Shown in pieces: positions 36,632-49,540 of a stretch of 64,000 bases of DNA. A program made the position numbers and the translations under genes. The stretch comes from Acanthacorydalis orientalis (lineage: Eukaryota; Arthropoda; Insecta; Megaloptera; Corydalidae). The notes beneath the pieces were generated by a model. The model was given only the letters and a program-made list of their open reading frames with translations. It was not told the DNA's origin and made no database searches. Within the stretch, counting starts at the first letter, position 1, and each line of letters begins with the position of its first letter. Where the stretch lies: contig CM068321.1 of the NCBI GenBank assembly GCA_034766995.1, positions 13,624,026-13,688,025 on the forward strand, given 5' to 3'.

Positions 36632-38199
36632 AACTACACATATATTACGGATATATTTGTTCTGGAGTTTTTATAACTTTGCAATATTTCAAAAATACCT
36701 ATATTGTCCACAAAAATAAATATTCTGCTTTTCATATAACTCATAATTTAAGAAATATTGAAACCATATATGTTATTCTGTAGATCTATCTGAAACTTAG
36801 TCGATACTACTAGTTTCAACATAGTTACCATCTTGAAGTTATTTTTTTTATATTAATACTAATGAAAAGAAACATTGATCGTATTTTCATTTTTCTAATG
36901 ATAAATTTATAAAAACTACAATGAATGATTTATTTTAAAGATTTCTAGAGACTCAATCTCTAAAATCTGTCTAAAGACGACACATGTTCTGAAACTAGTA
37001 GATGAGAAAAGAAACTCAGATTATTCGAAAGAACGAAAACCATCAGGACAAGATACATAACGCTAAAAAAAGTACTGAGAAGGTCAAGATAAATAAGTGA
37101 TAGTTTATAATAAAATAATGGAAAGAACTGATAGTATGTATTTCTGTGGAGTATAATACTATTGCACGCGTCCACTAAAAAATTAAAAATTACACAGGAA
37201 TTTCGAAAAATGTTTAAAATGGCACCAATGACATTCTTGACATATTCGCTACTCCAGTTAGAATGAATGTTTTCTCAAAAATTTGGACAGAAGTCGCCAG
37301 AATAGGATACGCTACTGTGTACATAAATGTAATGGAATATATCACTAACTACTTCATGGACTTTTTATTCTCTGTAAAGAAACTTGTACATCTACATCTT
37401 ATCTAAATCTAAGCTTTGTCTATCTTTTTTATAAAATTATTCTGTCTCGTCAGCATTTTATCACGACCATATTCCTGTTCATGCTTAGCTTTTATTATTA
37501 TTGCTATGATGTTTTTAAATTACGCTCTACTGACGCACGTTGACATTTTATTATACTTTATTTTTAAATAGTACGCTTTGATGTTTTCATAAAAAAATAT
37601 ATACTATTTGTTAAATCGTTTCAGTTATAGAAATTGATTGACAAACGATACTATATTTACTAAGTAAATACGGTTAGAATGATAAAAAATATAATTGTTT
37701 ACATCCTGTATTGAGATCGTAAAATCGATTTTATTACACGGAAAATATGGAATCTGAGAAATACATACCTTTGAGGTATTTATATAATAATATCATGTTT
37801 CATTACGAAATTGGATAAATAATTCATCAACATTTTCGATCGGTATTTATAAGTATCAAATAAATTCAGATAAAATTAATTAAAATATTCATATGGGACA
37901 ATATTATTATTTCTGATTTATTTTACTAAAACTGTTATATTAAAGAGAATAGTCGATTTAAAAAGTATGATTATTAGGTAAATTTATTTTAATTTTCAAT
38001 AAAGTATAACATTACAAGTGTAATAATGACTGGAAATACTTTCATTACACTATGCTAAAATAGTTGAATATACTAAAATGTTATCTAATTTTATTGCTTA
38101 TTTGTTGTTAAATTTCTGATCATTTTACTGAAATAAAATTATATTAGACAGTCAAAATTTAAACATAAATAATTTGTTAGCAAACAAAGTCATTAACCA
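36632..38199. other. AT-rich stretch, no gene seen
   Basis: The patch 37160-37400 has a somewhat coding-like plus-strand frame (SKIWTEVARIGYATVYINV near 37275) but I cannot tie it to a family. Otherwise nothing recognised. Confidence 0.55.
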
Positions 38200-38545
38200 C
38201 TGTAGCTACTTTTAAAATTAAATTTTTCACCCTCCCGACAAACTGTAAAAAAATTCTAAACAAAATGATTATTAATAAATTGTTGATTATTAATTAATTG
38301 ATTATAAATAATTGTTGTTTCTGCGCATGTCAATAAAGATGCCATTATTCTCAAATCATAAAGAGTCCAAAAAACTTGATGTCTATCTTATGTGAAATCT
38401 ATAGTATCCAAATACGTAAAAAACAAATTCTTCTGTACTTTAACGCCCTAATAATGCTGGCATCGCCATTGAAATTCATATAGGAAACACTCACAAATGA
38501 ACAATATTCACTTATTAAATAATTTTATCAGAAGAAAATTGTTAT
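38200..38545. mobile_element. Fold-back MITE family, copy E
   Basis: Left terminus CTGTAGCTAC and TTTTTCACCCTCC; inner left arm TTAATTAATTGATTATAAAT, GCGCATGTCAATAAAGATGC. The right arm is inverted: GGCATCGCCATTGAAATTCA, then ACTCACAAATGAACAATATTC and ATTTTATCAGAAGAAAATT. The loop is about 100 bp. The outer right end is decayed. Confidence 0.78.
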
Positions 38546-39105
38546 AGTTGGATTTTTTCTAATCTTTAAAAGCTTATATCATGAACCAGTTCTTCTAAAT
38601 CTGTGTTATTCAATAAGGAAGAAAACGGAATACTAACTACAAACGTTAGATCACTGCAACTAGGTTTATAAGTCAAGTAACAAATAAAATATAGGTAGCA
38701 AAAATTCTGATTGCATTTCTGAATTATACATTCAAAAATGTATTTAAGAATATCCAGATAATTAACATCAGAATAGTATTTTTTTATAAAAAAAACCCTG
38801 ATATTTGTAAAAACGAATACATATTTAATAACTTAATAATAAAAATTAAATATTTAATACATTTCTTCATTTTCTTTTTAAAACTATTTTCTGATATAAT
38901 TAAATTAATATGAATTTTTCCTGTCAATCCTCATATATTTCGATTAAAACAAACTTCACTGACTCTTCAATATCTTTCAGATCAACACGATCATGTTTCA
39001 ATTTCCACTTATTTTATGTGTACACTGATGTATAATTTAATACCTTATTTGGAAATGATAAAAATTTATAATTGTACATCTGTATAACAATTTCAACGGA
39101 CAGCT
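38546..39105. other. AT-rich spacer
   Basis: Nothing recognised. Confidence 0.6.
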
Positions 39106-39312
39106 ATTGTTAATTAAATTTCGATACAGCCGTAATTCAAATTTAACATGTGTATTTTTTGTTGCGAACGATCGACTACGAGCATTGCGTATATAATTAT
39201 ACTATGCATTGAAAATAATGCATATTGATGTAAAAGTTCTTTCAAGTTATTTGCATCTTAATGTTTCACGCATTTTATATAAGCGTATCTATGCATCTAT
39301 TTAAAACAGGTT
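39106..39312. promoter_or_regulatory. Candidate regulatory island with POU/homeodomain motifs
   Basis: Mixed-composition DNA with a perfect octamer ATTTGCAT (39249-39256), an 8-bp inverted repeat TATGCATT/AATGCATA (39203-39210 and 39217-39224, 6-bp spacer), and GCGAACGATCGACTACGAGC. These are typical POU and homeodomain-type sites; enhancer function is inference. Confidence 0.3.
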
Positions 39313-39426
39313 CTCAGAAACATACAGATTTTTTATAAAATTTCAGAATTGAGATGATTGTTGATGTGTTATTTTGAATTTTAATTAGAGTAAATGTAAA
39401 AGTTACATACTAATATACATACATGT

Positions 39427-39457
<31 letters not shown>

Positions 39458-39696
39458 AACATAAGCTACTGTAAGAGAAATTTCCATACTGAATAATTAA
39501 AATTAGAAACTTCATAATGTACCTTTCAAATCTATATAATACAATATAGATGTACCCTATTAAAACCTCAGTTTTCCCATATATATATATATATATATAT
39601 AATTATATAAAATTATCCAAATAAGGTGTAAAAAAACTTGGATAGTAAAAAAGTCATTCGGAATAAGAACTATCATATAAAAAAGGTCCTATAATA
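39313..39696. other. AT-rich spacer with TA arrays
   Basis: (CA)n-(TA)n at about 39427-39459 and TA at about 39581-39601. No gene. Confidence 0.65.
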
Positions 39697-39829
39697 CTTA
39701 TTTTCACAAATTAATTTTTTATTCTCTAGCAAACCAGAAAATATGTTGAGATAAAATGTTCAATAATTGATTACTGATCAATATTTATTGTTAGTTATGG
39801 TCATTTCGATGAAGATGGCGTCATTTTAG
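39697..39829 (+). mobile_element. Fold-back MITE family, copy F (left half)
   Basis: TATTTTCACAAATTAATTTT, then AAAATGTTCAATAATTGATT, ACTGATCAAT and TCATTTCGATGAAGATGGCG in family order. No right arm follows. Confidence 0.78.
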
Positions 39830-40323
39830 AACACCAAAGCACTTTAGTATTGTTAAAAATGATCATCAGAAAATGTGTTACGTGCCTAAACATAATTAAT
39901 TCGAAAATATATCATTTAAAAAGTATATGATTAAAGATATAAATATTTTTATTGCATATTTCATTCTAATTTCACATGTTTTGATTAAAAACCTTCACAT
40001 AGTTATAAAATGTAATAAGTTATTACTTATTTACATTTATTCGACCTCGTATACATTTACTAGAATCCCTTAAAACCACAAATTTATTTCTCTAACCACA
40101 CTGAATCATTTAAAATAAATATTGCAATACATACTTGAATATCTAAGTAGTTAAATAAAGATTAACACGTGTAATAAATATTTAAAAATCAATATAAATA
40201 AATCTATATTATGTACATCAATCATTTTTATTCTTTTTATGTTTTTATTTCCAATATACTCCATAAGTAAAACTTTACTACAATACCAAGATTTTTAAGT
40301 GTAGATATTTTTAAACTGTCATC

Positions 40324-40325
<2 letters not shown>

Positions 40326-40386
<61 letters not shown>
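40326..40386. repeat. Pure (TA)n array, about 61 bp
   Basis: Uninterrupted TA. Confidence 0.96.
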
Positions 40387-40387
<1 letters not shown>

Positions 40388-41561
40388 TAAATACAAGATA
40401 ATAATTACTATCGGATTTTAATTATATCTTATTAGAGAATATTTTACCGAAAAAAGATATTTAGAGAGAATTTCGTAGCAAAAAACATTATATATACTGA
40501 ATTGTATATAGATAATTATTTTTTCAGAAATAATTTTTACTTTATTTTCATATTTCAAAGGAATTTTTTTACACACGCTTCAAATATTAATATAAAAATT
40601 CATTTTTTACTTTTCGTTATATTATAATTATTTAAATGTATCAAATCTCTTTGTGTAAGCAACAATAAATTAATCATTTAACTTGAATCAAATTATTTTA
40701 CTAGCTCGATTTTTTTCATAACACGTTTTTAAAATGTACATTCTTTAGTAATCAGTAGATTTTTTCTTTACAATTCTGTCTCAAATTCATCAAAGATCTG
40801 TTTAGATTAAAAATAGTCAGTTTGTTTGCTTGTTTACACACCATTATTAAGAATAGTTTCATATTTTTTCATGTAATATTTATGTAATTATCTTTATGAG
40901 AAAAGAAAAAGTATACATATAGTTTTGTAGATACAAACATTTACTTAAAAGAGAATGCATGATTCGATTTTCAAAAAAAATCTAAATCTCTGTCTCGCTT
41001 TTTATCACAAAATGTATTTTTTCTTAGATATTACTGTATTTTCAAAATACTCTAATACATAAAAACTTCTAAAGAAATTATTGGTGTACATTTATTATGT
41101 CTAAGGTAATTGTCGATGAATATTTAACTGAAGTCTATTAATTAACTGGATTAAATGTCATTATAAAAATAAACAAGCATACACAATTTTATGATAAATT
41201 TAGATTTCCAAATGAATATAACAGATCAATATATACATACATACACACACATACATACATATAAAATGTACAGAAGTAAGAAGTACATAAACTCACACTT
41301 TAAACAAAAATATAAATAGACAATTAGAATATAAAGTACCTCTTTTTTATTTTCATTCATTATTTTACACAGCGGTAATAAAATAAAAAGTAATCTTTTT
41401 TATGTCATACATCTATCATTGTTACAATGATATATTGAATTAAATATGCAAGATAGTTTCAGTTTTAAACTTATAGATCAGAACAACAAATATTTTTTGC
41501 CTATAGCTTTTTCATTTTTAAAATATTATACGAAAACAAACTCAATAGCATGAAAATAAAT

Positions 41562-41565
<4 letters not shown>

Positions 41566-41634
<69 letters not shown>
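41566..41634. repeat. Pure (TA)n array, about 69 bp
   Basis: Uninterrupted TA. Confidence 0.96.
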
Positions 41635-41635
<1 letters not shown>

Positions 41636-41889
41636 TTTCATTACATTTCTATTTAAAAGTAGAAATTGCCAAGAAACGCTTTCGAAACCTTTATTTTGAC
41701 TTCCAATTTATAAACAGTCTTAAGAGAAAATGAATGTAATTTATACTAATAAAAATAAATTACTTTTACGATTCACTGCAATAAAATTATATTCATTTAT
41801 TGCAAAAAGAAAATGAAAATTGTACTGGAATTTAAATTTACACCAGCAATATATCCAAATCATGTCAACAACCTATCTGCATATATATT

Positions 41890-41926
<37 letters not shown>

Positions 41927-42309
41927 CGACATGATATGTAATCTACATGTACAAGTTAAGAGTACAAAAATATTATAAGAACATTTAAAATAATGCAGGC
42001 ATTTCAAACGGTAATCATGACTATAATTTTACTACCCATTGTCTTTTTTATTATTTGTAAATTTGACATTCATAAATTGGTAAGCTCACATGTAAAATGA
42101 TTCAAATAAATTTACCTAACGGATGAAATTACATACTGAATGACCATTGTTTGCTGACTACGTCTATGCTTAAACATATTATGAATATATATATAATTAT
42201 TATACAGAGGTAACATAAACAACGGATTATCTTCTTGAGATTTGCAGTAAAGTTATCAAAATATATGTAAGCATTTAAATCTACATGTTTACTCTTGAAT
42301 AGTATGTGT

Positions 42310-42312
<3 letters not shown>

Positions 42313-42359
<47 letters not shown>
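42313..42359. repeat. Pure (TA)n array
   Basis: TA array preceded by TATGTGTTATG. Confidence 0.95.
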
Positions 42360-42364
<5 letters not shown>

Positions 42365-42819
42365 ATATCTTTATCAAAACATTGTTTTATTTTTCATTAA
42401 AAGCAAATAAATTTAAATAATTAGATACTATGTAAGTTTTTCTCTTTAAATATTTTTTTTTGAATTAATGTTTAGCAGGAAAAAAACACTCTAAAATATT
42501 GATTTCACAAATGCGCTACAAAAAATTACCAAATTTGATTTTCAAGTACACTAACATATTTCCAATCATCTTATAACTTTTTCCATTCTAAATGATATTT
42601 AATATAAAAAATATGACAAGGGTTTGAAGCATAATTTCCTTGAAATAACTTCTTTAATAATACTAAACGGCTTTTCTTCTTTTAAATGTGTATGTATATT
42701 TTACATATTATTATTTATATTAGTAACAATATATATAAACAAACTTATTATAACAATAATATATACGAAATATGAAATACAAACAAATAAAATGTTTTAA
42801 TATCAAAATACATATCTGA

Positions 42820-43121
42820 TATTGTGATCAATTTGTTTCCCAAACATATTATTTCCTCTCCCACTATCTAAAAGAATTTTTATGATCAAAATGTTCAATA
42901 AATGATTATCATTTTTTGTTACTATTTATGCGCATTTTGGTGGTAATTCCGTCACCTTTTCTAAGATTTATCGCCCTGAGGATGATGTCCTCATTATAGA
43001 AATGAATATAAAAAAACAATCAAAAATGATCAATAATCATTTATTGAATATTTTTGATCATAATTTTTTTTTGTGGTTTTTAAGGCGAGAAAATAATTCA
43101 TTTGTGATTATTTCACTATTT
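42820..43121. mobile_element. Fold-back MITE family, copy G (best complete copy)
   Basis: About 300 bp. The left arm starts ATTGTGATCAATTTG and holds TATGATCAAAATGTTCAATA, AATGATTATCATTTTTTGTT, TTATGCGCATTTTGGTGG. The right arm mirrors it: GAGGATGATGTCCTCATTAT, AAATGATCAATAATCATTTA, TTGAATATTTTTGATCATAA, TTTGTGGTTTTTAAGGCGAG and AATTCATTTGTGATTATTTC. The arms can pair over more than 100 bp. The 88-codon plus-strand frame across the right arm (43002-43268) is not credible as a gene. Confidence 0.88.
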
Positions 43122-43348
43122 GAAAAAGTCTATTTTCATACAAATTACATATATTGTCTAATAAATCATCAATTTATTTATATATTTTCTGGCAAAAGTA
43201 TATATATTATATTTTTTTTATTAAACGAACGTTTTTCAATTAAAACAATAAGTATTTGTTACATGTGACTCGTATCACATTTTGGGGATTAATCTTAGTA
43301 AAATAATCTGATCGATTCATGGAGACAGTATAATTTGGGCACACAGGC

Positions 43349-43414
43349 TAAATTCACTTTCACAAATGACTTTCTTCACAAATGATTTCTTGCTCCACAA
43401 ATTGCAAAAATTTG
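43349..43414 (+). mobile_element. Fold-back MITE family, copy H (left tip)
   Basis: AGGCTAAATTCACTTTCACA, then AATGATTTCTTGCTCCACAA: only the outer 65 bp of a left arm, about 230 bp from copy G, with a short internal duplication of TTCTTCACAAATGA-type sequence. Confidence 0.78.
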
Positions 43415-44502
43415 TTTTGCGGAATAATGATGCAGGGAATAATGATAATGGGAAATTATGAAAAAATGTACTATAAATTCTCTAATAGATACTATTCGTT
43501 TCAGAAACAAGTGGTAGTGCTTTTTAAAAATTGAGAATATGTCTGTAAAATGTGTATATACTTTTTTAAAACAAATAATAAATTATGATGTACAATAAAC
43601 GAGATTTAAGTAATTTATAATGAATTTTAATAACTTAGTTATTCAAAGCACACACTTGTAAATTCTATAAATTTTTAAACGACGCGTAGAACAGGCAATT
43701 ATAATTATGTTCAAATGTCGAGCACAACATACACAAACATTATTTTAATTTCATTTCTCTACACTAATAAAGTACTTCAATTTTTGGTATAGAAGACCAT
43801 ATTGTATCTAGAGCCACGACGTACAAGGACAACATGCTTAATATTTTTTTACAATCAGAAAAAAAATAGATTTGACACCAAACCAACACTTTCTTAGTTA
43901 TCAGATGTTTGTGAAGTTAGCGAGAACATAATTAGTGTTGTTTTTTTTTTAATTTTGACCAAGGAAAATTTTGAAAACACACGTTTGTCCCTAAATGAAT
44001 ATCCTTATATACCTAGGATGATTTAATAAATGCAAAAAGAGACGAAGTGAAATTAATAATTTTGAAAAATTCAAGAATCAAAACAAAAACCATCCTTATT
44101 TCATTTTTTACACAACTTTCAAAGGAGAAAAATAAATAAAAATGTGATATTCTATCATTGGTGTATAATTCTTCCTTATTGATGTAATTAGTAAAGCATT
44201 TAATACTTTAAATTAAGAATTGCTCTTTTTCACAATAGTAACAATTTTTTGTAAGCAATTGGAAATATTTATTGTATATAAATTTGCTTATTATCTAAGA
44301 GTGGAATAAGAAAACATTAAATTGTAAGAATATTTACTAACAAAAATGTTTAAATGAAACCACGGAATTTAAAAAAGTTTGAAATATGGCCAATATCATG
44401 TAATTTAATAAAAATATACAGAAAAAAAACAGGACTGGATTGTTTAAATTATATTTTATTATAGAAAAGGACCTTTATTTAAAATTAGATTTCGAAATGT
44501 TG

Positions 44503-44536
<34 letters not shown>

Positions 44537-46825
44537 AGAGAGAGAAACAGAAGATATCTAAAAAGATACGATGGTCTTCTTTTTCAAGTACATATAAATC
44601 ATATCAAGCTGGAATCATTACATTATTTTATATTTGGTTGTATAAATTAACATTATGTGTATTTAGAAAATGATTTACATACAACAACATAAATTAACAT
44701 CAAGTCTTTATTTTAACTAGGATATAAAATAATAAAATTAAACTTGTAAATCATTCTAGATCGAAAAAAAATTATTAACATATAAATATTTCAATACTAC
44801 CTATTAAAAGATCATACCACGATGAAACTTAAAAATTTATTTTTTTAATTATAAAAGTAATATCATTTAAGAAAAATGTAAAGTACATAAATTTTCCAAG
44901 AATTAGTTCAGTTATGGCTTTCGAAATAAATTCATATCAAGCGGTTCCGAATCAAATATGAAACAGTTACGATAATAGCATTCTGTTCCTAAAATCATAT
45001 GAAATTACTATAACATCAATAAAATCTGCTCGAAATGATAAAGGTAAAGGTTATACGATCTTATAAAACAGATAGTGTTTCCCAGAAATATCTTTCACAT
45101 CTTATCACATCAATGATAAACTTTTATACACAGTAACAAAGTTATCTTTCAAAATTCCAGAATTGAAAGAGGTATTAATTGAAGAAACAAAAAAAGTGGA
45201 TGTGTGTTTAATAAATAATCAAAATGATTTCAAGTTCGTTAAAAGTAAAATTTAAAGACGTGCAAAATCCTCTATTACAACGTTAAAATAAATTTCATAT
45301 CAGTAGTAAACGTATTTCATGTTTCATCTTAATTAATGTTTTAATTAGTACAAATAATTAACATGGCATTAGATGAACGTTAATTCCATGCTTTTATCAA
45401 AAAATAAATGCAAAATAATAATTCTTTTTATCCTTTTTAGAAATATTTTTTATTTAAAGAATTTACATAATATATCTATAGTTGAAAAAAATATAGGATA
45501 AAAATATTTTAAATATCAACTAAAAATGGACAATATGTGAAAAATAATCTCTGTAAATTGGTTCTCTCTCTTTATATATATATATATATAACCCTTAAGG
45601 GTCAATTTTCAAAGCTCAATCATATTACACAGAATTCTACAATTAATGACCGCATAAATACTTAATTTTTATGTTTTTATACTTTAGATCAATTTTTCTA
45701 TTATAATATTCAGATCATCAAACAGATATAAATTTCCTTATAACTAATATTTTTGCATAAAAACTATAATTTCGATCTTTAAGTTAATCTATTTAAAATT
45801 CATAATGTTTATATGTATATATTTTATAAATAAAATTCTTTACAGTGGAAAAGTAACCATCTAATTGATTTATAACATTTATCTGGAATATTTGTCCTTC
45901 GAAATATAAATGTATAAATCCATTTATTTCATTGATCTTAGATTTATGACAAAATATGTCCATAAAATCATGAAAATAAACCACATTTATATGAAATATA
46001 ATATAGAAATAATTTATACATTCACATTTCCTTTCAGTATACAATATAATATTATTAAGAAAAATTACAGGAACTATTCCAAATAATCAACCTTTTAAAC
46101 ACAATTGCTTTATATCAATATCAATATTTTTTTTTAAAATAATCATACTTATTTTGAGGTAATGACATGCAATATTATTTTATTTAAAACCGTTTTGTTT
46201 TTACCAGTTCGACAGTACTTCATTTTCTTCAATTAAAAAATATTTTTGTCTATAAGTTATTCATCTTCATCTTATTTTACTTACATGTAAGCAGTACACA
46301 TAGAATAGTTAACATATATTTCATAAAAAATCAACAAACGATAAACAGAAATACTGACAATATTAATAAAAATGCATTTTAAAATGAAAATGAACTACTT
46401 CCTGTTTAACTAACCTATCCAAATACGTACACTGAAACAATTACAAACTACAACATAAAGACAGTTGTTACAACAGAGTAAATAAATTCCAATACATTGT
46501 CATGTAACACCACTCCTTTTACTACAAATCTCAGTAAAATATTATTTATAATCAAAGTAAGACAGATACTTAATGAATATCTTGTAAGAGGATTTAAAAA
46601 AATATTTTTTTAAATAATACACTGCACAACACTATACACACAAACATATATATATATATATAAGAGTACATAAAATATACACTTTTTCGCAATATGACAT
46701 AGATTTTTATGAAATTCGTCCTTGAATGGTATTTTTAATAAAAAAACAACATAATATTAAAAATACCGTATAATGACATTATTATTGTACAATCAATATA
46801 TTATTTTTATGTGTACCACCCTATA
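43415..46825. other. AT-rich desert, no gene seen
   Basis: A TA plus (GA)n pair at 44504-44544, TA tracts near 45571-45591 and 46647-46662. Frames at 44440-44673 and 45793-46044 are unrecognised. Confidence 0.65.
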
Positions 46826-47270
46826 TCAAATGGACCATATACATAACGGTATCACAGTAAATATCTACATCAGACTGTAACAGACTCTCATGTTACTTGG
46901 ATGATTTAGAACATGTTCAAGTAATTCTATTGTCCGTTTGCTTAAAACCGGACCATCAGCATCCGAACATAACTCAGCATAAAGAATAACACAGCATCAT
47001 TTGAATTTATTTGACTTGAAGTGAAATAAATTTCGAGAAATGAAGTTCGTGTGGGAGAATAAGTACGGAATGAATATGTTAATTATTTACGAATTTACTT
47101 AACACGGAGTAGCGTTCATTGAAGAAAAAAGTTCGAGAATCTTATTATGTATCCAGCGACAATTTTATTTTGAAGTAATTTTAATTTGTAATTTCCACCA
47201 ATCAATTAACAGCCGAACGAACGAGTAATTTTCAATTATGCTTTGTTCGATTTTTTCGATCTAATTATTT
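46826..47270. promoter_or_regulatory. Candidate regulatory island
   Basis: Composition less AT-biased than flanks, without long open frames. Several homeodomain-type TAATT/CAATTA sites occur (GTTAATTATTTACG, CAATCAATTAACAGC, GAGTAATTTTCAATTATGC). No transposon similarity seen. Enhancer-like by composition only. Confidence 0.25.
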
Positions 47271-47801
47271 TATAACTGCCAATATTTAATAATAACGTTT
47301 TCTGAAAGAATGATTATTCTAATTTATGAAAATTTATTTCGTTGATTTTTTATACTTCCTTAAGTAAGAGTGTACGAAATCATTTTTTCATATCATAACT
47401 TTCGTACAGCAAATATCATATAATGAAAAATTAATATCATATAATGAAAATTGTAAATATGTCTATCTTTATCACAAAAAAGTGTATAAATATTATAAGT
47501 ATGATTAATTTTGTGTATTTGCTCCATGTAGTAGGAAACAAACTAGATTTTAATTAAAAAACATTCATCCCTGACATTTACAACATAGTTTTTAAAAAAT
47601 AATAACTAATAAATAGAGAAAATATCAACTTAAATTAATATAAACGAACTGTAAGATACATATCTTTAAAAAATGTCAGAAAATTAAAAATTTTGTATAA
47701 AATGTATATCAATCAAGAAGGTTCAAAGAATTGAAAATAAAATATCATTTATAGCTATCACTTCCAAATATACATATATATATATATAGTATATACATAA
47801 A

Positions 47802-47837
<36 letters not shown>

Positions 47838-48014
47838 GAGTATATAAGGATATGAAGAATCATGCACATCTACAGAAACACTACAAATGGAGAATATATA
47901 AAAAGTAAAAAATATATGTTACTAATTAAGAAACATGAAAATAATAATAAAATATATGATGTAAATATTTTAAACGTAACGTATATGAATATCTCCTAAC
48001 CATTTCTGAACAGA

Positions 48015-48075
<61 letters not shown>

Positions 48076-48170
48076 AATGAAATATTAATCTATTTTTATT
48101 CAATAGATAAACAATATATGAACATCTACTATCATTTGGACATACCTTTATTTAATTACATTTAGTGAAC
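47271..48170. other. AT-rich stretch with two TA arrays
   Basis: TA arrays at 47771-47834 (two blocks around GTATATACATAAAG) and 48018-48072. TTAATATCATATAATGAAAA-type sequence is duplicated near 47416-47450. No gene. Confidence 0.68.
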
Positions 48171-48500
48171 TCTTCTATCCGAGAACACCAATAACCTCAC
48201 TTTATAAAATGTCTATACGTTATAGTTACTCGCCACGTGGTCCCGACTTATTTTTATTCTAATACTACAACACAAACCGACAAGGTACACCATTAACTTA
48301 CATACATTAGTCATTTATGGATTCGTTAACGAAATTCACTGCATTTATCAAACGTTTTCGTATTCTAATACATAAAAAAAGAGTTTTAACGCACCGAAAA
48401 CTGACGAATGCACGTCAGTCAACCGATAACACCGTATAACCAAAAATCAAAGTGTGCACATCGAATCATTTATATAATCTTTGATCAAGTTACACATGAA
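48171..48500. promoter_or_regulatory. Candidate regulatory island with E-box and TCF sites
   Basis: Contains CCACGTGG (E-box CACGTG at 48234-48239), a TCF/Pangolin-type ATCAAAG (48446-48452) and an inverted partner CTTTGATC (48479-48486) 27 bp away, within CpG-bearing DNA. Paired TCF sites suggest a Wnt-responsive enhancer; this is inference. Confidence 0.32.
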
Positions 48501-49104
48501 ATGTATGTGCGACTGTAGTGTACTAACGAAACTTGCATATAATACACACATAGGCCATCCTTTTTTATTTTTAGTATAGAAAAAGTTAGATATACAAATA
48601 TAATAATTTCTTATAATATGAGTTTTGTATTGAATATTTCTGTTAGAAAATCGAAATATACAATAAAAGTGGTACATCTATACAGATAAATCCAAACAAT
48701 GGGTCGAAAAAGTAAATTAAAATAGAAGTAATCGAAAATAATTAACATAAAATATATATTTAGTGGCAGCCAATTTACACACAGATACATGACAAATTTT
48801 ATATATAAACCAATTACATTTTTTTACATAGTTTAATATAAATTTTAAAAGCGATGTCTCACTTTTTCTTAATATAACCTTGGCTAGTAAACAGTACATC
48901 TGTTTAAATACTTCTATTGAAATCGACTGGACATAATTTTGTTTCTTTATTTTTAATTTAGTAATACTTTTCTGATCACTTTCTGAAGTGAAACTTTTAT
49001 AGCGAGGGTAAATCCATTTGCACGCATCACAAAATCTGTAATGCCTCAACGCGACACGAAATCTTAGTCGTGGCGTGGGGGCTACGAAAGTGATGGGGGT
49101 ACCC
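48501..49104. other. AT-rich stretch before the EEP fragment
   Basis: A 110-codon minus-strand frame (48717-49049) resembles no family I know. A G-rich patch (GTGGCGTGGGGGCTACG) at about 49070-49105 may be the start of the decayed element that includes the EEP fragment. Confidence 0.5.
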
Positions 49105-49540
49105 CACTGATGAAATATGTGCAGCTGAATGTCCCGTTTAAAGTGGTCAGAGAATAATATTGGTGGTAATTTAAATTTTTCAAAATAACACCGCGGAGGG
49201 CATCATACGATTAATTCGCTGACTTTTGCTGACATCCACAGTTGACGATGCTGGGTTCTTGAATAAGAATTTTAACCAAATTCCTGTGATTCTTGGTGGT
49301 GACTTTAATATTAATTTTGATACACAACAAGCACAACCAGTGGTTGCTTTCCTGAAAGAAAAACTCAAATTGGAGATTAATAACAAACCGTACAAAAAAA
49401 CTACGAGATCGGGAACTACAATTGATGCAGTATTTTCAAGATACCTGGACAGCTTACAATCCAGAGTTTTCATTTCGTATTTTAGTTACCACAAGCCAAT
49501 TGTGTCATTTTTGAAATATGAAAACTTGAAAACAGAATAA
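49105..49540 (+). pseudogene. EEP endonuclease-domain fragment, probably Helentron-like
   Basis: The plus strand from about 49171 reads FQNNTAEGIIRLIR, a TGA stop (49220-49222), then STVDDAGFLNKNFNQIPVIL and GGDFNINFDTQ. The GDFN motif is the metal-binding core of the EEP nuclease fold. The C-terminal TTRSGTTIDAVFSR and FISYFSYHKPIVSF contain the TxxGTxID and final His blocks. SYHKP replaces the SDH usual in LINE endonucleases; in my recollection this variant accompanies EEP modules of Helentron/Pif1-type elements, so that assignment is inference. The open part has no ATG (opens after TGA) and ends at TAA 49538-49540. The segment 49105-49170 may be a more decayed upstream part. Confidence 0.75.

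Larger units (their letters stand above)
39830..42819. other. AT-rich desert with TA arrays
   Basis: Arrays at 40326-40386, 41566-41634, 41892-41925 and 42313-42359, and a TACA/CA tract near 41232-41262. No gene or transposon protein recognised. Confidence 0.68.

Noticed and set aside
37160..37400. Coding-like patch SKIWTEVARIGYATVYINV
   Set aside because: Considered as a transposase C-terminus, but no diagnostic block aligns and the frame breaks on both sides.
48717..49049. 110-codon minus-strand frame
   Set aside because: Composition is near that expected by chance and no motif is recognisable; it does not join the EEP fragment, which is on the other strand.
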